A stretch of DNA of 64,000 bases from Melieria omissa. Taxonomy: Eukaryota > Arthropoda > Insecta > Diptera > Ulidiidae. Shown here piece by piece: positions 59,891-64,000 of the stretch. The notes under the pieces were generated by a model. That model worked only from the letters and a program-made list of their open reading frames with translations, was not told the DNA's origin and made no database searches. The stretch covers positions 94,764,540 through 94,828,539 of the forward strand of contig OZ020269.1 of NCBI GenBank assembly GCA_963971225.1, given 5' to 3'. A program made the position numbers and the translations under genes. Positions within the stretch are counted from its first letter, which is position 1, and every line of letters starts with the position of its first letter.

Positions 59891-62100
59891 TTAAGAATCT
59901 TCTGCGATTATTTCTGGTACTAAATCGAACGTGAAAAAATCATCGATTTTTTGCCGATAAGTTCGTTGAAAAAATCTTTAAAAAGTGCTTTCAGGCGCTA
60001 ATACTTAGTTTAAACTGCCCTAATAAAAGTAAACTTTCTTAGGTAAAACTAGCTGTCTTAAAGTGGTAAAGTTGGGTAAAGAACGACGTGGTACAAACGA
60101 TAACCCAATTCTGTTGGACAGTCAAGGCCCCGGATTCAGTCCACATGACAATCAGAAATCGTTTAAGCTGCAGCAGATCTCTGCATGGGATTGAAAATAA
60201 GGATATTTCAGGGAATCGCGGGGTGAAGTCATTAGCCCCTCAGGGTTCCACGAAGTAGATAAGTTAAGGCGAAGTGGCGCTAATCTTGCTATCGTTCTCA
60301 TCACTTTTAAGTTAAAAACCAATTCCACCTCCGTGCGACTAAAAGAATATGGCACGAGAGAACATTGGCCACACGACGAGGAAGGTTTGGTCCAGTCCTT
60401 ATCTAAATCGCTCTCAACAACTGATTTATCTTAAAATAGCCAGGCAGGATTTGTTGTCAGAGTCCTCACTGAAAACTGTCGCATCAATGCTCCAATGTAG
60501 TTCCAAATCGGTACTACTACTACCGTTAGTTATGAACTTTTTTATCTCTTTGGATCATAGAGCATAAAGTGCCATGTATTCCCTCGATCTCCCATTCTTA
60601 ACTAACAAATCACACAACCAAGTTTTTGGTTTCTTATTTTCTAGGAACAACCCAGCATCCAAACAGACTAAACGTCCCTTGTAGATCCCCATTATGAGTA
60701 GATCTTGTGGTCGCTTCTCGGCACATCAGTGCCTGATTCAGGTGTAAGCAGGATGGAAACACAATGGGACTGAAGGACCATACTTGGATCATACACAACG
60801 GATCATATTATCAGTGTTTTTCTCCCTCTATTTTCCATCAACCAAACAATTGAGTGTACCTTTTTAGACTAAGTTTATGCCGAATGCTTTGACCATCTTT
60901 CGCACTCAACGTATTCATTATGATCTCTGCCTCATATATCTTCATTCTCTCTCTCCCCGGGTAAACCCCCCCCCCCATGCTTTTAATAGATTAAATTGAA
61001 TTTTATTTAAAGCGCCTCGCACCAACGGAAATGCCAAGAGACATCTGCCAAAAGCGAAACCCCGCAAAATTCTTATCACCGCGAGTTAATTTTCCCAACC
61101 AACTTCCGCAACCAAAACGGCTGAAAGCAGAAGAATGAAACCATAGCCCGACAAGTGCACTTTGAACGTTGCGACAAACATGTTTCACCCGCCGCATAAG
61201 CGACAGTGTGGGCATCGCCGCCATTCCCAAACATTAGCGACGCAAAACTTGCAAATCCGACGAGTTCATCATCGTCAACAACTTCGACAGCAGCGCCAGT
61301 ACTCGACATCAAAGCAGCGCGCCGCCAACAACCACATCAACAACAACAAGTCGACAATAAATGATAGCAGATAACACATTCGCGCCGCACAGTCGCGCAG
61401 CGCAAAACACAAAATCCCTAAAGTTGTAAGACGATACCCGGCGAGGGCATCCTTCGAATTGTGCAGCAACTACGCGAACTGCTTTGCAGTGATGAATCGG
61501 CGTCGGCGACTTCGTCAGTCAAATTGGCGCTATGCAATGCCAAGTTTATTATTTAAATTTGTCCCACGCCAACGAAACTGTTTCGAGCCGTTGTCTATGT
61601 TTCTGGGTGAGTGCTGCCAGGATGGGCGAATAATGGGAAAATAGTACAGAAAGTACTGTAAGGATACAAATTATAACTATTTATAGATGGTCATAGAGAT
61701 TGCAATGGTTTGAAAAAATATTCAAATTGCTTTGAATATTACTATGAGCTTAATTTTTCAGAAGATCTTTTATATAGGAAAAGAAATACCCAAATATCTG
61801 TGAATACGGATTCAGTTAATAAACTAATTCGACTTCTTGATGAAGTTTAGTTCAGCTTCTGCTGTATTCCTCAGACCAGAACCAGGAAACTAGAAGCTAA
61901 AATGTTCCATACAGCCGAATTGAACGAAGGGAACATCCAATTCCCAAGTTCAGTTTTCTAGCCAGAGATAGCAAAAGCCCATACAAGTGAAAATGGTTTC
62001 TTCTTCTTTTACCTCGAAGTGAAGGTCCATCTATAGACAAATTCTTAGAGTTCAATACTGTAAACACTCATAAAAGGAAGTCCCTGTAATACATGTCCCT
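59890..62100. other. Non-coding, no gene recognised
   Basis: 59890-60960 may include more LINE debris. A poly-C run lies at 60966-60977. 61000-61640 is GC-balanced, looks single-copy, and is open in places on both strands (CAACAACAA run near 61335-61350), but no domain or start/stop context is convincing. 61650-62100 is AT-rich. Confidence 0.4.
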
Positions 62101-63300
62101 TTTGATTTCTATATACCTAAAGATCGCCTTGTGTAAAGCCTCGGTTGATATTATTTCTATCTATACCTATTAAAAAAGATGTTTTCTCTGTCAACGCTTA
62201 GAATTCAACCGACTAAAAGCGTGTACTTTGTTTCTTCCACATCGAGTTGTACCGAGAGATTTCACAACTTCTTATAACGATTTTTAGAAGACGCTCGCTC
62301 TGAATCCAACAAGGTCTATGCATATCCCTTCTTACTTTCATATACCTAAAGGACGCCTTGGTTGATGTCTCGAGGAGTATTGAGAGATTTCAAAACTACT
62401 TATAGCGGTTAGTAAAAGAAGCTCGCTCGGTGTCCAACGAGGTCTGTGCATATCCCTTCTTACTTTCATATACCTAAAGAACGCCTTGGTTGATGTCTCG
62501 AGGAGTATTGAGACATTTCAAAACTACTTATAGTAATTAGTAGAAGAAACTCGCTCGGTATCCAACGAGGTCTGTGCATATCCCTTCTTACTTTCATATA
62601 CCGAAAGAACGCCTTGGTTGATGTCTCGAGGAGTATTGAGAGATTTCAAAACTACTTATAGCGGTTAGTAAAAGAAGCTCGCTCGGTATCCAACGAGGTC
62701 TGTGCATATCCCTTCTTACTTTCATATACCTAAAGAACGCCTTGGTTGATGTCTCGAGGAGTATTGAGCGATTTCAAAACTACTTATAGTAATTAGTAGA
62801 AGAAACTCGCTCGGTATCCAACGAGGTCTGTGCATATCCCTTCTTACTTTCATATATCAAAAGAACGCCTTGGTTGATGTCTCGAGGAGTATTGAGAGAT
62901 TTCAAAACTACTTATAGCGGTTAGTAAAAGAAGCTCGCTCGGTAGCCAACGAGGTCTGTGCATATCCCTTCTTACTTTCATATACCTTAAGAACGCCTTG
63001 GTTGATGTCTCGAGGAGTATTGAGAGATTTCAAAACTACTTATAGTAATTAGTAGAAGAAACTCGCTCGGTATCCAACGAGGTCTGTGCATATCCCATCT
63101 TACTTTCATATACCTAAAGACCGCCTTGGTTAATGTCTCGATAAGCATTGATACATTTCAAATACCGACTATAAAAAGAAGCAGGCTCTGTTAACGCTAG
63201 GATCCAAAGAGATCTATTCGTGTCCCTTCTCACTTCCATATACCTTAAGTTCGCCTTATCTTAAGTCTCGAGGAGTATCGAGTGACATCAATACCACTAA
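62100..63300. repeat. 128-bp satellite-like tandem repeat with alternating dimer structure
   Basis: The word CGCCTTGGTTGATGTCTCGA starts in successive units whose ACGCC falls at 62353, 62481, 62609, 62737, 62865 and 62993, with a CCGCC variant at 63121: spacing is exactly 128 every time. Units alternate between type A (AGCGGTTAGTAAAAGAAGC) and type B (GTAATTAGTAGAAGAAACTC) as A-B-A-B-A-B, a 256-bp higher-order unit. More diverged units flank both sides (62110-62350 and 63121-63300). Non-coding. Confidence 0.97.
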
Positions 63301-63309
63301 CAACGAATA

Positions 63310-64000
63310 TTTTTGGACCCACTAAGGTCTTCGCGTGCCCTTCCTTACCTCCAAATAATCACTATTGAAGAGGTCAACCATTGACATTCGACTCCATTAA
63401 TTTCTATATGTATTGCTCGCTTTCTATTTCATCTCCATTTGTAATGCACCCAATCTGGCAAGTCTGCAAAGTGCGCCCAAAAATCTAAATCAAACGCAGG
63501 AAACGCCGCAGTCCAAAGTAACGTCAACATGCGGCATGCAACGGAATGCGGAAGCCCGAAACCTTAGCGCAGCCTAACCCGCAGGAAACCGCTTGTGCAC
63601 CTGCCATCTCCGCGGCCCAGCTGCAACGCTGACAAAACGGATGAACGCTTAGACGGGCGGAAGTGGCGGCATGCGCACAACTTATCCCTTTATTTTGCAT
63701 AAAATATTGAAATGCCATGTTAAGTGCCACTTAATGCGACTCTACCAAAGGCACGTGGCGGTTGGCGGCGAGCGCGCAGCGGACATTCGAGCTCCCGGAA
63801 AAGGAAACCCACGGCAAACGCACAGCGGCGATGCGAATGCGATACGACACCGTACACGTCCCGGGCAACTGTCAATCCGAAAAGCTTTTGGGCTTCATTG
63901 AGTTGTGACGCCCAATGTTGTGCGCGCGCCCCCACCCGCAACTAACCAACCGAACCGAACACACTGCGGCGAAAATGTTTCCCAAAGAAACCCGACTGCA
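63310..64000. other. Non-coding, no gene recognised
   Basis: GC-balanced DNA with overlapping open frames of about 70 codons on both strands (63524-63945) and no recognisable motif. It may belong to a gene or regulatory region beyond the window. Confidence 0.4.

Noticed and set aside
61003..61644. Possible small gene
   Set aside because: Open on both strands for 60-78 codons, but no conserved motif, splice pair or credible start context.
1..64000. CRISPR array, operon-like gene cluster, tRNA or rRNA genes
   Set aside because: The tandem repeats here have no spacer structure with conserved palindromic repeats, the gene structure is eukaryotic, and I recognised no tRNA or rRNA sequence by eye.

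Overview
This is eukaryotic, almost certainly dipteran, DNA; a tephritid-type fruit fly is my best guess. The evidence is CAG/CAA-rich coding sequence of insect style, long CAACAA-rich non-coding DNA, very long microsatellites, and a dense load of mariner/Tc1-type, hAT-type, TTAA-type and non-LTR elements, including the DD41D transposase type that I recall from Ceratitis. No bacterial features (operons, CRISPR) are present, and I recognise no rRNA or tRNA gene.

Only one host protein-coding gene is supported. Two plus-strand exons (11620-11704 and 17086-18305) join in phase. They encode two successive CX7CX4CX3H zinc fingers followed by a roughly 370-residue Gln/Ala/Ser/Thr/Pro-rich C-terminus that ends at a TGA. 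The fingers resemble ZC3H10- and muscleblind-type RNA-binding fingers. The 5' exons are probably upstream of the window. About 12 kb downstream of the stop has no credible ORF, is rich in CAA repeats and contains several decayed tandem arrays. It could be a long 3' UTR plus intergenic DNA.

Layout. 1-11.6 kb: LINE reverse-transcriptase relic (minus strand), an AAAGCTTT-rich array, an 89-bp tandem repeat and a 1.68-kb TTGAA array. 11.6-18.3 kb: the zinc-finger gene, with a DD41D transposon, a hAT-like MITE and a TTAA-flanked MITE in its intron. 18.3-31.2 kb: gene-poor CAA/AT-rich DNA with a 2-kb array built on the motif TTTGTGACATT. 31-41 kb: a transposon graveyard with a DD41D element, two mariner relics (one carrying a LINE 3' end, the other a TTAA MITE), an unclassified dispersed repeat and LINE 3' ends. 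42.9-45.7 kb: another repeat family split by a TTAA element, a hAT-like MITE and a TTCTA array. 48-55 kb: a mariner nested in a mariner, a second copy of the unclassified repeat, and a sibling of the inner mariner inserted into a TTAGTAG heptamer array. 57.9-60 kb: a TTAA element split by an LTR-like sequence, then LINE relics. 62.1-63.3 kb: a 128-bp satellite organised as an alternating 256-bp dimer.

The mobile elements give a relative time order through nesting and target-site duplications (TA for mariner, TTAA for piggyBac-like, 8 bp for hAT-like). None appears to encode an intact transposase or reverse transcriptase. The remaining stretches look like ordinary non-coding fly DNA.
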